Assembly (NCBI GenBank): GCA_950295325.1
Contig: OX485803.1
Location: 76,213,554-76,277,553, forward strand
Origin: Polytrichum commune
Taxonomy: Eukaryota; Streptophyta; Polytrichopsida; Polytrichales; Polytrichaceae
DNA length: 64,000 nt
Reading direction: 5' to 3'
Position numbers and translations under genes: made by a program. Positions 36,760-49,400 of the stretch are shown here, in pieces. How positions within the stretch are numbered: the stretch's first letter is position 1; each line of letters starts with the position of its first letter. The notes beneath the pieces are model-generated. The model saw only the letters and a program-made list of their open reading frames with translations. It made no database searches and was not told where the DNA came from.

Positions 36760-37145
36760 ATGTAGATGAGAGAATTTCATGAATATTGACAAATAAAATA
36801 AGAAGTTGGAGTTTTTTTGCACCTCATATGAAACTTGGAAGGTTGAGGGCTTCAGCTCGGCCCTAGTACGGCACAATACTTGTCTTGAATGGCAAAGCTC
36901 GTATACATGTAGATGAGAGAATTTCATGAAAATAGATAGAAAAATAAAAATAAAAATGAAAGCGATATTCGTTTGCACTTTCTGTGAAATTTTGAAAGTT
37001 GAGGGCTTGAGCTTGGCACTATTACTGCACAGTAATAGTCTTGAAGGACATAGCTCATATATATGCAAATGAGAGAGTTTCATGAATATTGAAAAACACT
37101 TAATCAAAATTGGAATTCGTTTGCACTTTCTGTGAAATTTTAAGA
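36760..37145. repeat. ~150-bp tandem repeat, about 2.5 copies
   Basis: TG-A-ATGAGAGA-TTTCATGAA recurs at 36761, 36909 and 37064. TTGAGGGCTT-AGCT-GGC and TTCGTTTGCACTTTCTGTGA recur in phase. Confidence 0.85.
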
Positions 37146-37708
37146 TTTGTGTTTAGGTGCTATGACTTCTTCTTCTTTTTTCCAAAAATTTATTTTTTCC
37201 AGATGTTGAGAAATTCATGTGAGACTTCAAAGTTCAAACTCTTTGTCCACATGTTCTGGTTTAAGTCTTTCTCATCACAAAACATGGCTACCAAATTAGT
37301 GAGAATGTAAGGAGTGTGTCAAATACTAAGTTTGACACAACTCCCCCAAGAACAAGGTTAATTGAATAGAAGTAGATGTATGAGCATTATACAGACATGA
37401 TGAAGACGGTAGTAACAAAAATTGATATTTGTTGAATTGCTTTTGTCAACACTGCAACTACAATAGATTGTCCAAAGAAAGTAGTAGTGTTTATTGAGAT
37501 ATTGCATTGGTTAAGTCATGCCTAATCCAAAATATGCAAGTTTGAATACGCAAATCATTTATGAATACCTTGCATTGCCTTGTCTGGTTTGTTAGGACTG
37601 GCAATAGCAATCTCCTCTTTGAAGAGAACAACACCTTGTGTATACAATGACCACTGTCCTATAAAGTCATATGGCTAAGCACAAGGCATACAAGGAAGCA
37701 ACTTTCCT

Positions 37709-38063
37709 TTGGCCATTTATTCACACGTCTACTTCACACATGAGATTGAAGGCCCGTGACCATTGCATTCTAAGATCTCTTGTTGGTCGAAAAGGCCATG
37801 ACTATTCAAGTTCACTTCACATTGGAAAGTGAAGGCCTAAGGGTCCAAAGATATTATCATGGATGAAAAGTCTACATGGGTTCCTACATGGCAAACTATA
37901 AATAACGTCTCATGGTTCACTGCAGTTTGCATCATGCCCACCTCCAAGAGGTAGGTTTGATTCAAATATAAGCAGACCATGTTAGTGATATGGCCTTTGG
38001 ATAAGAATCAAGGGCCCTTGCAACTACATGGTAACAACCCTTGGCTTGTGTGTGAAGTGGCCC
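37709..38063. mobile_element. Diverged, internally deleted copy of the GGGCCACTT MITE
   Basis: Contains GGCCCGTGACCATTGCATTC, AAGTCTACATGGGTTCCTAC and the end GTGTGAAGTGGCCC, in the same order as 60874-61371. The left end is disrupted and flanking TAA is not seen. Confidence 0.75.
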
Positions 38064-39384
38064 TGAGATGAGTTTGTTGAACACTTGATTTGTGTGACTA
38101 AGCTACATAATTTGTATGATGCTTATAGATTTGTTGTCCATGATGTTCTTTGTGTGGGGTTTAAACCAATAATTGAATCAAAAGTGTGATATTGTAATAC
38201 AAGGCTATGGAAATAGCAAAATTTATACAACCTATGAAGTTTGATATATTTAGTACAATAATCCATGCTGACATGGACTAGAGGCGGCGAATGGACATTG
38301 CACGTCCATGTAAAATAAATACTGACATTCATTTTCCTTTACTTTTCCTATTCAATAAGGTGAACAACTTCTTTATAATTTAACCTTCTGATGGATGAGT
38401 ATACATATAGGGGTAAGATATAGGTTAACCTAGAAATAGGATGGTTGACCTCTAAATTGCCCCAACTTGTGCATTTCATTGAGCTTGGGAACTTTCATAC
38501 TCCCCTTGATGTCAAGTGAGCATGTGAGCCCAACTTTTATCAACATTGTTTGTGATAGGCCAATTGTATGGAAACTTCTTCATTAACAAATATGAGAAGA
38601 TTGAACTGTCATAAAGTTGAAGGTTTTCATTAGGATAACTGCCTAGTGGTTTTTTTTGGTTTTTTAGTTTTGTTTTTTTGATGGGTGTGTATTAATCTTA
38701 ACATTGTGGAGAATGATCATGAAGAAGAACATGAGAAGGAAGAAGAAGTTGAATTTCCAAATTTGGAGATCATATGCCTATCCTAGAAGGGGTCAAAGTT
38801 CTTAAACTGGAATATGCCTCTTATATCAAACTCAATTGCCATCTTTGAAGCAAGCTTGTATTTACCAATTTCCATATTGCTAATTTAGCCATTAGAATAG
38901 GCAATAGTGTTTCACATGCAAGGCCGCTTGCCTCCTCCTTCAAGTGTTAACGTCCTCTTAAGTAATGACTGTCTACAAGCGTCAAAAGTATGTTGGAGCA
39001 CCGCTCACCTACAAAATAAAGCAAAATTCAACATGATTTGCAACAACCTCAATTTCCTCTTTTTGAAACACATGAATCATGAGGTGATGGTTTAGAGTAC
39101 TTTACCACCAAGAGGTGGCTTGTCATGTCAGTGGGAGCAATGAAGGGCTCATCAATTATGCATGTACTACATGCATGAGGCCACAAAAATCAATGTAAAT
39201 GTTCAAGTACATATCCACACAATAGCTAAAGGGATTGCGGCACTTGGCACAAGATGGTAATGAGATGCGGCCTTGGGGATAAAGAGTCCCTTTCAACAAG
39301 TACCTAAGTCCCTTACCATAACATTGTTGAAGCATGGTATACCTTCGTGGAACCTAAACCACCGAATAACTGCAAATCAATAAT
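38064..39384. other. Intergenic, no gene seen
   Basis: No coding region, RNA gene or clear repeat structure was found. Confidence 0.5.
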
Positions 39385-39600
39385 GGGGGAGAACCAGCAG
39401 TTAGTTACAGATGAACCGGTTGAGTTTGAGAAATAACCGGTTGAAGTTCAAGACTTCAGGAGAATTGCCGATCACTTTAGAGGAATTTATGGAATATACC
39501 TTGAATTATTAGAGAAAAACCGGACGACGAGAACATGTAACCGGTTGGACTTGCAAATACAAGGATCTCAACTGGTTTTGCCCAAAAATCTCCCCGATCA
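39385..39600 (+). repeat. AACCGGTT-rich repeat, copy D
   Basis: Full-length copy: GGGGGAGAACCAGCAGTTAG to CCCAAAAATCTCCCCGATC. Three perfect AACCGGTT palindromes lie at 39414-39421, 39435-39442 and 39539-39546. GGGGAGA at the left and its inverse TCTCCCC at the right could be short inverted ends. Confidence 0.85.
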
Positions 39601-39944
39601 TTGCTGCAAATTTGGTGCTCAAAGTGTACTTACATTTCTCTTTTTTGGACGCTTTCAACACCTCATGGGGGGTGCACTCAATGTTAGAAATAGGAATCAC
39701 ATGTGTGCATAACCATACAATCGATATCTTTAATATACAAAACTCCTTCCCTCCTTAAAAATGATATACAATACATACAAATATGTAGCTAGGAAATCCC
39801 TTCGAATACATTCACAAGTGAAAATAAATAAACGAATCATATAGAGTCCAATTATATGATAACACCAAAAGATCATGTAGAAAATATGGCTTAAATACTC
39901 TTAGCAAACACGCACACACACATATAAAACATTGATGAAATAAT

Positions 39945-40215
39945 TGATCTCATTGATCCATTATATGTAACTTATACATATTTGTTTCTACAATATAAGT
40001 CATTATAGCCAATGCAATGATAACATCTAACTCTACCGTCAAATAATATGTCAGATCATAGGTCCACATTGACCCATTTTTATTTTGATACCAACATAAT
40101 TTACATATTGGAAGGCCAGTCCAAGAGGTCAACTAGTTGTTGATACTCAATCCACCTATTGCCAATTGTGCGACACATCTTATAGACTTTTCCCAAATAC
40201 CAAGTCTTAGTGGTC
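39945..40215 (-). repeat. Diverged repeat, possible transposase remnant (copy 1)
   Basis: Matches 56495-56770 over about 270 bp (GATCATA-GTCCAC, CAGTCCA-, CTTATA-AC). Read on the minus strand both give YKM-R, then W(I/V)EY and L(M/L)D. In copy 2 this is MRRKFDNYWVEYRDP, reminiscent of the KFDKYW segment of hAT transposases. Both copies have stops. The hAT link is tentative. Confidence 0.4.
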
Positions 40216-43200
40216 AATGTTTTGGCCAGCTTGTTTATTTCCCTTTTTCCACTCTTTCAACTATTGCTTGGTAGACAAACAATACCACAAATTTACTTCC
40301 CAATTCCAATGAGTGAATATTATCTCTAACTCTAAATAGTCAAACTTTAGGTTTGACATACAACATACCAATCTTGATTATGGTGAGTCTATCCTTGAAC
40401 AATGAGGGATCACTATTTCAACTCACTACCCAAGGTACTCTTGTATACCTATCCACTTCAACAAATGACCATATAGAGAGTTGCAATAAATTTCTCTTAT
40501 GCTCATCGACAAGATTATTTGCCAGGCCTTAAATCACATTCAAGGGTTGGTACATTAGTCACTAAAAGTTCATCAAACACTATAAGCTCAATATCAATAC
40601 CTTTTGCACTGTCAACCTAAAGGTAGAAATAAAACTAAGTTTATATAAATAATACACCTAGTATATCTACAATTCTAGAGTAAAGAATACCCATATTATA
40701 TGTATAATTATAAACCCCTAGGCACAAGTAATGCCCCTTTTGTGCACCCAAGCAATTTTGTACATGCCACATTGGATGCATCCCCTGAGCAACACCTTCC
40801 CAATGTCAATGTTACAAACACTTTGAAAACATAAAACTGATAAGTAATGAATAGTGGAAAGATCAAAGTAGATAGCATTTTGAAATTATGATCACGTTAA
40901 ATCTTTGGAGACTCCTCAACTCCTTTGTAACGGGGAATGCTATCATGTGAGTGGTGGGAAGAAAAAAACATGAAAATACATGCAGTTGTAACCTAGACCC
41001 ATGGAATTTTAGAGTTGTTGGGGAGTTCAAAGAAAATTCTCTAATCCCAATCTTTGAAAGACACTAGTGTATTAAATAATGGAGGACACACATTGCAAAA
41101 TGGAGAACATTATGTTTTGAAGACAACTTATGAGGTGAATGGTGAAACTTCACATGTAAATCAAATTCCACTAATCAAGGTTATTGAGAATTCAAAAACC
41201 AACATTGAAAGCATTTGAACCCAAATTATACCAACAAATGCACTTAATGCTCTCTATGTAGAATGTTGCGTGGAAGCTTCGTGACTACCCATGTCATCTT
41301 GCATCCCTCATCATCATTGCTACCTTTATCCACTTCATGACACTCCTCAACTTTGTCATCTACAAATGCATGGCTATTCAAACATATAGATATGCGACAA
41401 GGTTCTGGTGCTGATGTCTACGCCAAAATCCTTTGTTACACTCTCTCTATATATGCACGAAGCACCATCAACCTAGGAGCAAACATTATGGATATTAGCA
41501 TTCCGGAAACACAAAACCAAACAATTAGGTGCCACAACATAGGAAAAGATGTTGTGAATGCAATAATTGATATTAATAAGCCTTACACTACATGAGAAAC
41601 TTACTTACTACCGGTAATGCAAGAGCACTTAGCCACCTTCCAAAGTGGTGCATCATCATCACCAAAGGAATAGGACTAGAACCCACTTCCACAAGGGAGT
41701 GGAGGAGGAGTAACATCACACAATGTAGCAAGAATAATGTTGTAAATGGCATAGTCACCCTCATATGCTACGAGGTGACGACTGCTACATTTGCAAACAT
41801 GGATAGAGGCACCTAGAAATGATTCAATCAACTAAAAAATTACAAGTTGTCAAAATGAATTTTTTTAATTTACAGTTTTTAATAATTGCCAAGGAAAAAG
41901 ATGCATCACCTAAAGATGCATAAGCATAAAAAAACCACAACTTTACGGCTTTGTCAATGATAGTAAACCCCTCACTGCTCACCACTCAATGCTCACATGC
42001 TAGCTTTCTCCCCTCATAACATCAATGCTACATACATTTTATAAAGGAACATCATATAACCTCCAATGATGACCATTACAAGGACCATCATTGAGAAATC
42101 AAAAATAAAAATAAAAATGGTTAGACTTCAAATCTACCCACATCAAATGTTTCCAGGATTAAATTTTAAAAAAAAAATCAATGTAATCCACACTCATCAT
42201 AAACAACACACCATTTGTTTGATTTAGTCCCAGGCCAATTGATCACCAAACTTGATGTGGCTTCCACCACGTTATTGGCCCCTCACACTAAATACAACAA
42301 TTCGGTGTACTTCTCACTTCGATTTCAAGACAACTTAAGTTTGTCTCGTCTCTTGTTGTAAACTTATTGCCTTGAACTCATGTAAGTATGTTATTGTCGC
42401 GTGTCTTTAAGTACCTTTTACCTTCTATTCAACTTCACCCGTTGTTGTCTTTTGGGGTGTCCTACTATCCGGGACGTCCTCAAAGCCTTCCCACCAACCC
42501 ACATGCGCCATGTCGGCAAGTACTTCCCTTGTTGGCAAGGACAAAGGGCGAGTCGAGTTCACGGGTTTCATAACTTCTTGTTATAAGTTAGTGTACTACC
42601 CGTGGAAGCTTTTCGGCTTGTGTAGTGTGACTCGTGTTAGAAGCGACCCCTCATCAATGCCGGGATTTCGTTTCTCACCAGGTGCCGTTTGAAAAGGCCC
42701 CTTGAAGGTTAACTTATTGTTTACTCATCTCAAATTTAACCCTAATAGATTTATCCAAGTTTTTGACTCCAATGCAATTAGGTTGTCCCACACTAATATA
42801 TCCACAATCCACAATTTTTTTTGAATATATAATATAATATTAAAAAACATATATAGTTTTTTTCTTACTGTAGTTGCTATGTGGATGAATACATAAAATT
42901 ATAAGGTTTTTTGATCTAGTTTTGATCCAATGTGATTTGCATGGGTGAGGAGGAAACCTATTCACAAAGGCAACCTAATTGCACATAGGAGTGTAGGTGT
43001 GAGTGTAGGGTGTTGTGAAGTCGTGGCACTTTGAGTGCCCCAAAGCTAATTATCACTTTGAATTGGATATGGATCTTGACCAATGTGGCTACGACATGCA
43101 ACAATTTTATTTCAAAAAAATGATGATTTTTTATTAAACCAAACAACGGTAATAAGGAGGTTAACATTCCATCCTGCATTTTTAATGCCTGAATGAGGGG

Positions 43201-43320
43201 TCATATTTTTTGGGGGTCCCCCCCCCTTCTTATGGTAGTATTTGAGAATATATCATGCTAGTAGGTGAATCTTATGGATTATATGGTGTTTGATGGGTTT
43301 GGGGGGATGGGTGTATGGGT
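40216..43320. other. Intergenic, no gene supported
   Basis: Open frames at 41353-41816 and 42388-42692 show no recognisable domain and have no paired splice sites. I see no clear repeats apart from a G-run/C-run pair at 43210-43229. Confidence 0.45.
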
Positions 43321-43324
43321 GTAT

Positions 43325-44091
43325 GGCTATCTATGGGGAACCCTAGTAGACATAATATGTCGGGTCTTAGCTAGACCATGGATGTGCATGTGTTGGGAAG
43401 GCATGTGCATTGTATGAACTATTCTAGGATTGTGATGTCTTGGGGCCAATTTGTGTTGGTTGCCTACATTTACAAGGGTTTAACACCTTGTGTGTTTGTT
43501 GGATTGGAGTGTGTGGGCTTATTGGTGTACTGCTTTGTTGTGTCGGGCTATGTGAAGGCCTTTTATGCACGAGTGCATGTCGAGAGTAGGTGTGGCCACG
43601 TGTCGATTTCGTGGTTTGGGCAAATTGTGCAATTGGGGTTGGGATATGCCAATGGCTAGAATATGTATTTTCAGTGGTCTCCCATGTATTGGGTGTATCG
43701 GAATTTTAAGGTTTGTGTAATTTATGCATCGGATATGCTTGAGGCTTTCCAAAAGTGGTTTAAGAGTTTTTGATTGATTTGCTCATTAGACACCCATTTA
43801 TCGACATATGTGAATTTGGATTTTCCAATTCATAGTTCTTGTTCGTCGTGGTATTTGTTTATGTATGTTTAGAGGTTGTAGATTTCTCCATAATGATCAC
43901 TTGTCGGGGTTCCGTTGAGCCAATAAGGTATGGTGCGTGTGATATGTATGCAGGGTGTGGGGGTTGGTTTGTTGCGGGTGGTTCCTTCGTTTGCTAGTTA
44001 ATTTGCAATTTCGTTGCCTAAGATTTTGATGTGAAGTATGGTTAAGATAAGTAGTTTGTCGAGGTGGTTGTGTTGGGATGAGGGGTGGCAA
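43325..44091 (-). pseudogene. LINE ORF2 C-terminal fragment (after RNase H to the CCHC end)
   Basis: Read across frames on the minus strand: ATKLQIN-QTKEPP (like the GNEIADKLA end of RNase H), then FRYTQYMGDH, CTICPNHEIDTWPHLLSTCT (a CCHC knuckle at about 43631-43575), CIKGLHIARHNKAVHQ, and finally QCTCLPNTCTSM with LRPDILCL. This series is characteristic of the tail of RNase H-bearing non-LTR retrotransposons. Several frameshifts and stops show decay. The start at about 44091 is abrupt, as expected for 5' truncation. Confidence 0.65.
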
Positions 44092-46414
44092 CTTGTGTGC
44101 AAATAGTTTTTACATTGAGCCCCTTACTTGGCCTCTTAGGTTAACATGTGATTGCACAATTGCAAAGGAGAAGTCATCTGGAAAGATTGCTCTCATATAT
44201 TTGTGCACACAACCAACCACCTTCAATTTTTCACAACAATTTCTGTGTGATGCAGTGACTAACCTACTAGTGTAACTATTCATATGTCAGTTCAAGTTCA
44301 CCTGCAAGTGCTCCCCCGCCCCTGTGGTTCACATAGTCAAATGAACCAACGGCCATTAGGAGATTTTTTTTATTTTTTATTTTTTCTCAACTTCTACAAG
44401 CTGACATTTGTAAGAACAACAAGGGGGGGGGACAAAGTGCTAGGAAAAGTCAAATGAGATTTGTGACGTACAACGTTCTTATGGAATTAAGATATGCTTT
44501 GATTCGTGTGATCCTAAAGTCGTTGTGCTTAAGTTATAACATGATTACTAATCCCAGGAAAGATTTGGATAATATGTATGGGTTAGGTAAGGGACAATAG
44601 TGCTTGAAGTGTCTATAATAGGCACTTCTACCCTAAGAATGGTCCAAGTGCAACAAATGCACTAGCTACAATAGACAATTTAAAATTTGGAATGTACACT
44701 CATGCCCGGGCAAGCCCACCCGTTGCCATATCCACATGACAAACATTGATTACAAATGAAATGTACATATTATGTCAAAATTGCGACGAGAGCTCCCACC
44801 CATAGCCATACCCATATACATTTACAAAAAGTAGATACAATCATCTACATTTTCCAACAAATTGAGACCGTTTGCGGCCATCGAAAACTTGCCAAAAACA
44901 TAATGAGACAAGCAATCAATACCCTTAACCTTTAGATGTGGCCAATAAGAGCCATTGGATGCAACCAATACTGGTAGAATCCATTCATTAGTGGCCCACA
45001 CCAATAGGTGTGCAAGGCTATTAATGTGACTCATTTCCACCTAAAATTTTGTCATTTGCCTAACATAGCCTAGGATGCTTCAATTGATGAGCTCTATATC
45101 ATGTCTTTTTGCAAGACAATGTGACATTCGAAAAACGAAATTGAAAGATACCCAAATGCAGATATAGCAACTGGTGGAAGAATGCACCGCATACAAATTT
45201 GCATCCACAATTACAATTTGTGGATGGCTGAGGGAGGATTTGCTACGTGGATACAGAATTGGATGGCAAATTATATAAGAGTCCACTGGCTAAAGTTTAC
45301 CTAACATAGTCTTCAAGATGTATGGAATCTGGGTGTACCTTCTGGACAGCCTCAGAGCAGAGCATTCATACACTCTTGCACATGATATGTACATTTATTC
45401 TTCACCTGCTATACACCTTTTCCCCAGCAAAATAATTGACCTGAAAAAGCTTCTGCTTATGCACCACGTGTACTATGAACCACAATCTGCAGACTTGAAG
45501 TGGAAACCATGCACCCCATAGAGAATAGAAAATTGGTATGCTACGTACACATAAAGATCATCACATAAACCACAAAGCTTGCCTACTATTAACATGAAGA
45601 ATCTCAAGTCATCTGAACTTCTAATGAGGTTGGAGCATGGAGCAGTCTGAGAGTACCAATCAAAGCAAATTTCTAGGTGGGTTAGGTTTTCAAATGCATG
45701 ATGATGTCAACTAGTAGGTTTATGCATCTGTGAAGTAGTCTTAATAAGGTTACAATCCAAGTCGGCTCACTGCTGGATTGGAAAAATACTCAACTACTCA
45801 AAAAGCTCAATTATACATCTGCCAAAGCTATTCCTTGAGTGGACAATATCTTCTTAGTCTACAATGATCTGTACGTAATGAGAAACTCGAGTTCCTGCAA
45901 AACGTAACTTTAAATCAGGTTCACAATGCTCTTACCCTCAAAGGCGAGCACTTGGAACAGCCAACACCAGCACAAGAAAACATACTGGTAATTTGGTCCA
46001 AATAATTTGAGATATTACAGCTCTAACAAGTTCCCCTGTCTTTAGAAGAGATAAGGGCAATAATGTGTTTTCGCGCATGGTATGGGTACTAAAGAGAACC
46101 TGACAACCCAGTAAGCTTTCTAAGCACCAATTCTTAGTTCTCACCTATCCCATACTTGAAGTCATAAAGTATGATCCAGTCAAAACTGACTGCGACATCT
46201 CAAGTGACGAATTCAGGAGGTGGGCTGCTGGCACTCCAGTATAAACACCATGGTTGTGGGTTCCTTGAGTAGAGGAATTTTGAAGCACAGCTGCAACACC
46301 TGTCTTCCAGCTCATCCTAAGAGCTGTCCTATACAATAGCTCATGAGGTGTAGTAAAAGGATTTTAGCATAAGCTTAAATCCCTAATTTGTCTACGGCCA
46401 GTAAGACAAATCAA
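44092..46414. other. Intergenic and 3' region of the methyltransferase-ACT gene
   Basis: No gene supported. An open frame at 46336-46145 (minus) just past the stop codon of the methyltransferase-ACT gene is probably 3' UTR. 44300-44360 resembles 12260-12330. Confidence 0.4.
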
Positions 46415-49400
46415 TCACTTGTAATTCAGGAGCTTGCGGCGCTCGACAAGGCGATCCAGAATGTGCCTCCTGACAGTTTCCCAATGTGACTCCAACAGCG
46501 GACCTTTAGTTCCACCATCCACCACATAAAAGATGTCTAGTACATAAGAGTCTTGTGTCGATATTTTGGCCTTCTTGACACTGCAATCAAAGCATCAGAA
46601 GAGTAAGGAGAAAATGAAGTGCCTCATGTTACAGTGTAAGGTGCTCCATCAAAGCTTCTGTACTTTGAAAATAATGTGTGAAGAGCAAGAGTTGTGGCAA
46701 TCATTCAGGGTGAATGAGGTCCAAACTGAATTATAATGTCATGGCCTCCAAAATACACAATATTATCAACACAACAGAAAGCTCTTGACTATACATTTCT
46801 TATACACTGGAAACACAACACACGTGCTCTCAAAGCAAGCTCAAATAGTCCAAACAAGACATGCAAATAGCTTAAATTCCTTGTTCTCAGAAAAGAAAAT
46901 TGCTGAAGAATGTGATTTACCTCACTCCAGTTTCATTGAATGCAAGTGTGAGGTCAAACAGTAACATGTCTTGGTCCACTCCCTCTACAGTGACTTCTGT
47001 TTGCCCATCATCATTCTGAAAATAAACTTGAAAAGTTGGTTCTTCGTTTCCAATATTAGTGACCTCCATTGAGACAACCGCCTCAGCATGTTCAAGGGGC
47101 TCAGGTGCTACTTTGCCTGCCATCGAGGCATCACTTGAAGACAACGAGGTATCATTGTTCTCTGGATCCATCTGCAAAAGAAAGGTGCCGTCCGTAAGCT
47201 ATACATTAGCCATTTCTAAGCTTTGCACTGTAAATATAGAATCATTGAGCTCTCCTTATCAAGCAACATGTTAATCCGTAACCAGCTAGCAATTGCATAT
47301 CACCTTCTCCCGCCCATCCCTCTCCAGTCACCAATTTCATTTCATTTGCATTTTCAACAACTCAACCTCCTTCCAAGTGTCTCTGTATCTTTGACTGCAT
47401 CATTAGGAAAGGAGGTGCCAGGGCACCACTACATCCAGTGTTCAACTTTCAGCCATGTCCTGTCCTGTTTTTTGGGACTCCCTAAACCTGCAGATTCAGT
47501 GATTTTTATGTGTGCACGTTTCTAAATCACATTAATTCCTAAGGTAGAAATCTTGTGACCTCCATACTGATTTAATCTTCTAGTATATATTGTGACAATT
47601 GTCATAATTACTTGAATAACAGATATTTAATAATAGACACGGTGCTTTTGATGCTATGACTATACATGTATAAAAATATTGTATTGAGATATGACATAAG
47701 AGCCGTACATCTCTCTAGTAGCTGAACATTTTCTTTAATTTCCTCATTTACATGGTATTTACTACGACCCACATTAAGTTAGGAGTCCATACTTCTTTTG
47801 ATAGTATGAGGTGTTGCAAAGTGATTGAAGTCTAAAATTATCATGGTGAAGAGTCATAAACAGAATGTAGACTTTCACAAGAAGGCCATAGAAATGCTTA
47901 CAGGCAAGTGCCAATGAAGCCTTGTAGCATAGTCTTCAACGTTAGAGACCTGAGAATTTGTGTGCCAAACATCATGATTAGAAAAGTTAAAAAGACAATT
48001 ATAGACACTATTGTACAAGAGGGGTGAGTCATATGAGGACAGAGCTCCCTAGTGGATGATACTTTGCATTTCTTTTGTGATTGACATGACATATCCAACT
48101 ATCTAATTAACATGACATATCCAACTGTTACTTAGAGACTACTGCCGAAATTGGGAACTGACAGACATAATAGTTTGGAATGATATTGACTCAGCATTAA
48201 CAAGGTAGAAGCTTCACCTTTACAACACCTTCATGTTGAGGATATACTGAAGGTGTGTTGCATAGTGACCCTACAGAAAGTTCACTTGCTGTGGAGTATG
48301 ATGCCGTATCATCACACAAGTGCACCGGAGGACCTGCTTGTGTGCTCTCGAAAGAGGTTCCAGAGCTATGATCAAGTGCAGCAAGCTGTAACCGCCACTG
48401 CTCAGCAAGACTCTGCATAGACTGGAACTGATCTCCCACACCATCTACAGAGGGGCTCACAAGAACAACGTCAGGACATCTTATAAACTAACTACAATTT
48501 CAACATTGCACTACATGTCACATAAACATATGATCCTTGACTCACCAGGATTGAATATATCATGTTGGCCAAGTTCACCTGGGTAATGAGTATCAACATC
48601 ACTCATATCAAGCCCCAAATAATTTACAAGATTATGTCCTCCACTGTTGGTCTTCTCAGAGTTCTGCTGTTCCAACTCAATCATGGACCCCTCTGCCGTA
48701 GAGCCTGAGCTCTGTGAAGAGACATCTGATTTTGCAGATAAGAAAAGGCTGCTGGAAGATAGATGGGCAGTGTACGATGGACTTCGACATATACCCTGTT
48801 CTTGAGAGTACTCCCTATCATTAATGGGATCTTCACAGCCCTCATACCACTTTCTCCTGTATAGCACACATAATTAGTGCATCTGATAAGTAAACGCCAT
48901 GTAGAAACAGTTCTGAGGAAACCCTGCAATATGACTATTGCAATTGTTACTGTCTATCCAGTTCCCTTACTCAATAAAATGAGGCACTTCAAGGATAACA
49001 TTGAAAATGTCACAAGTTTGACTCTTGTCTAAAAGACCAAAGTCCTTTGTCACAAGGAAGACAATATCCTCATATACAGGATGTGACAAAGTTTTAACAT
49101 GACTAAAATTTAAGAAAGATACATGAGACAATAGAACTGACAAGTAGGGGAAAGACAAGTTTGAAAGCAAAAGTAGGATCCTTATTAAAAGACGGTTTGC
49201 CAACCCCTCTATTCAATCCTTCAAATAAATCAGAAAATCAAAGCTAGAGTTTCGCCATCTCCTTAGATCTCCATTTTGAGATGATTAGTGCAACTCACCC
49301 TCGATTGAAATCCTCCCAGGTGACAATCTTGGTCACTTCAATCCCTCGGTTCAATGGAAGAGTAGAAGAATCAACACCAGGTTGTCTCCTCACATGCCGA

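Noticed and set aside
43378-43659. Plus-strand open frame of 93 codons
   Set aside because: It is antisense to the LINE ORF2 tail, which explains the open frame better.
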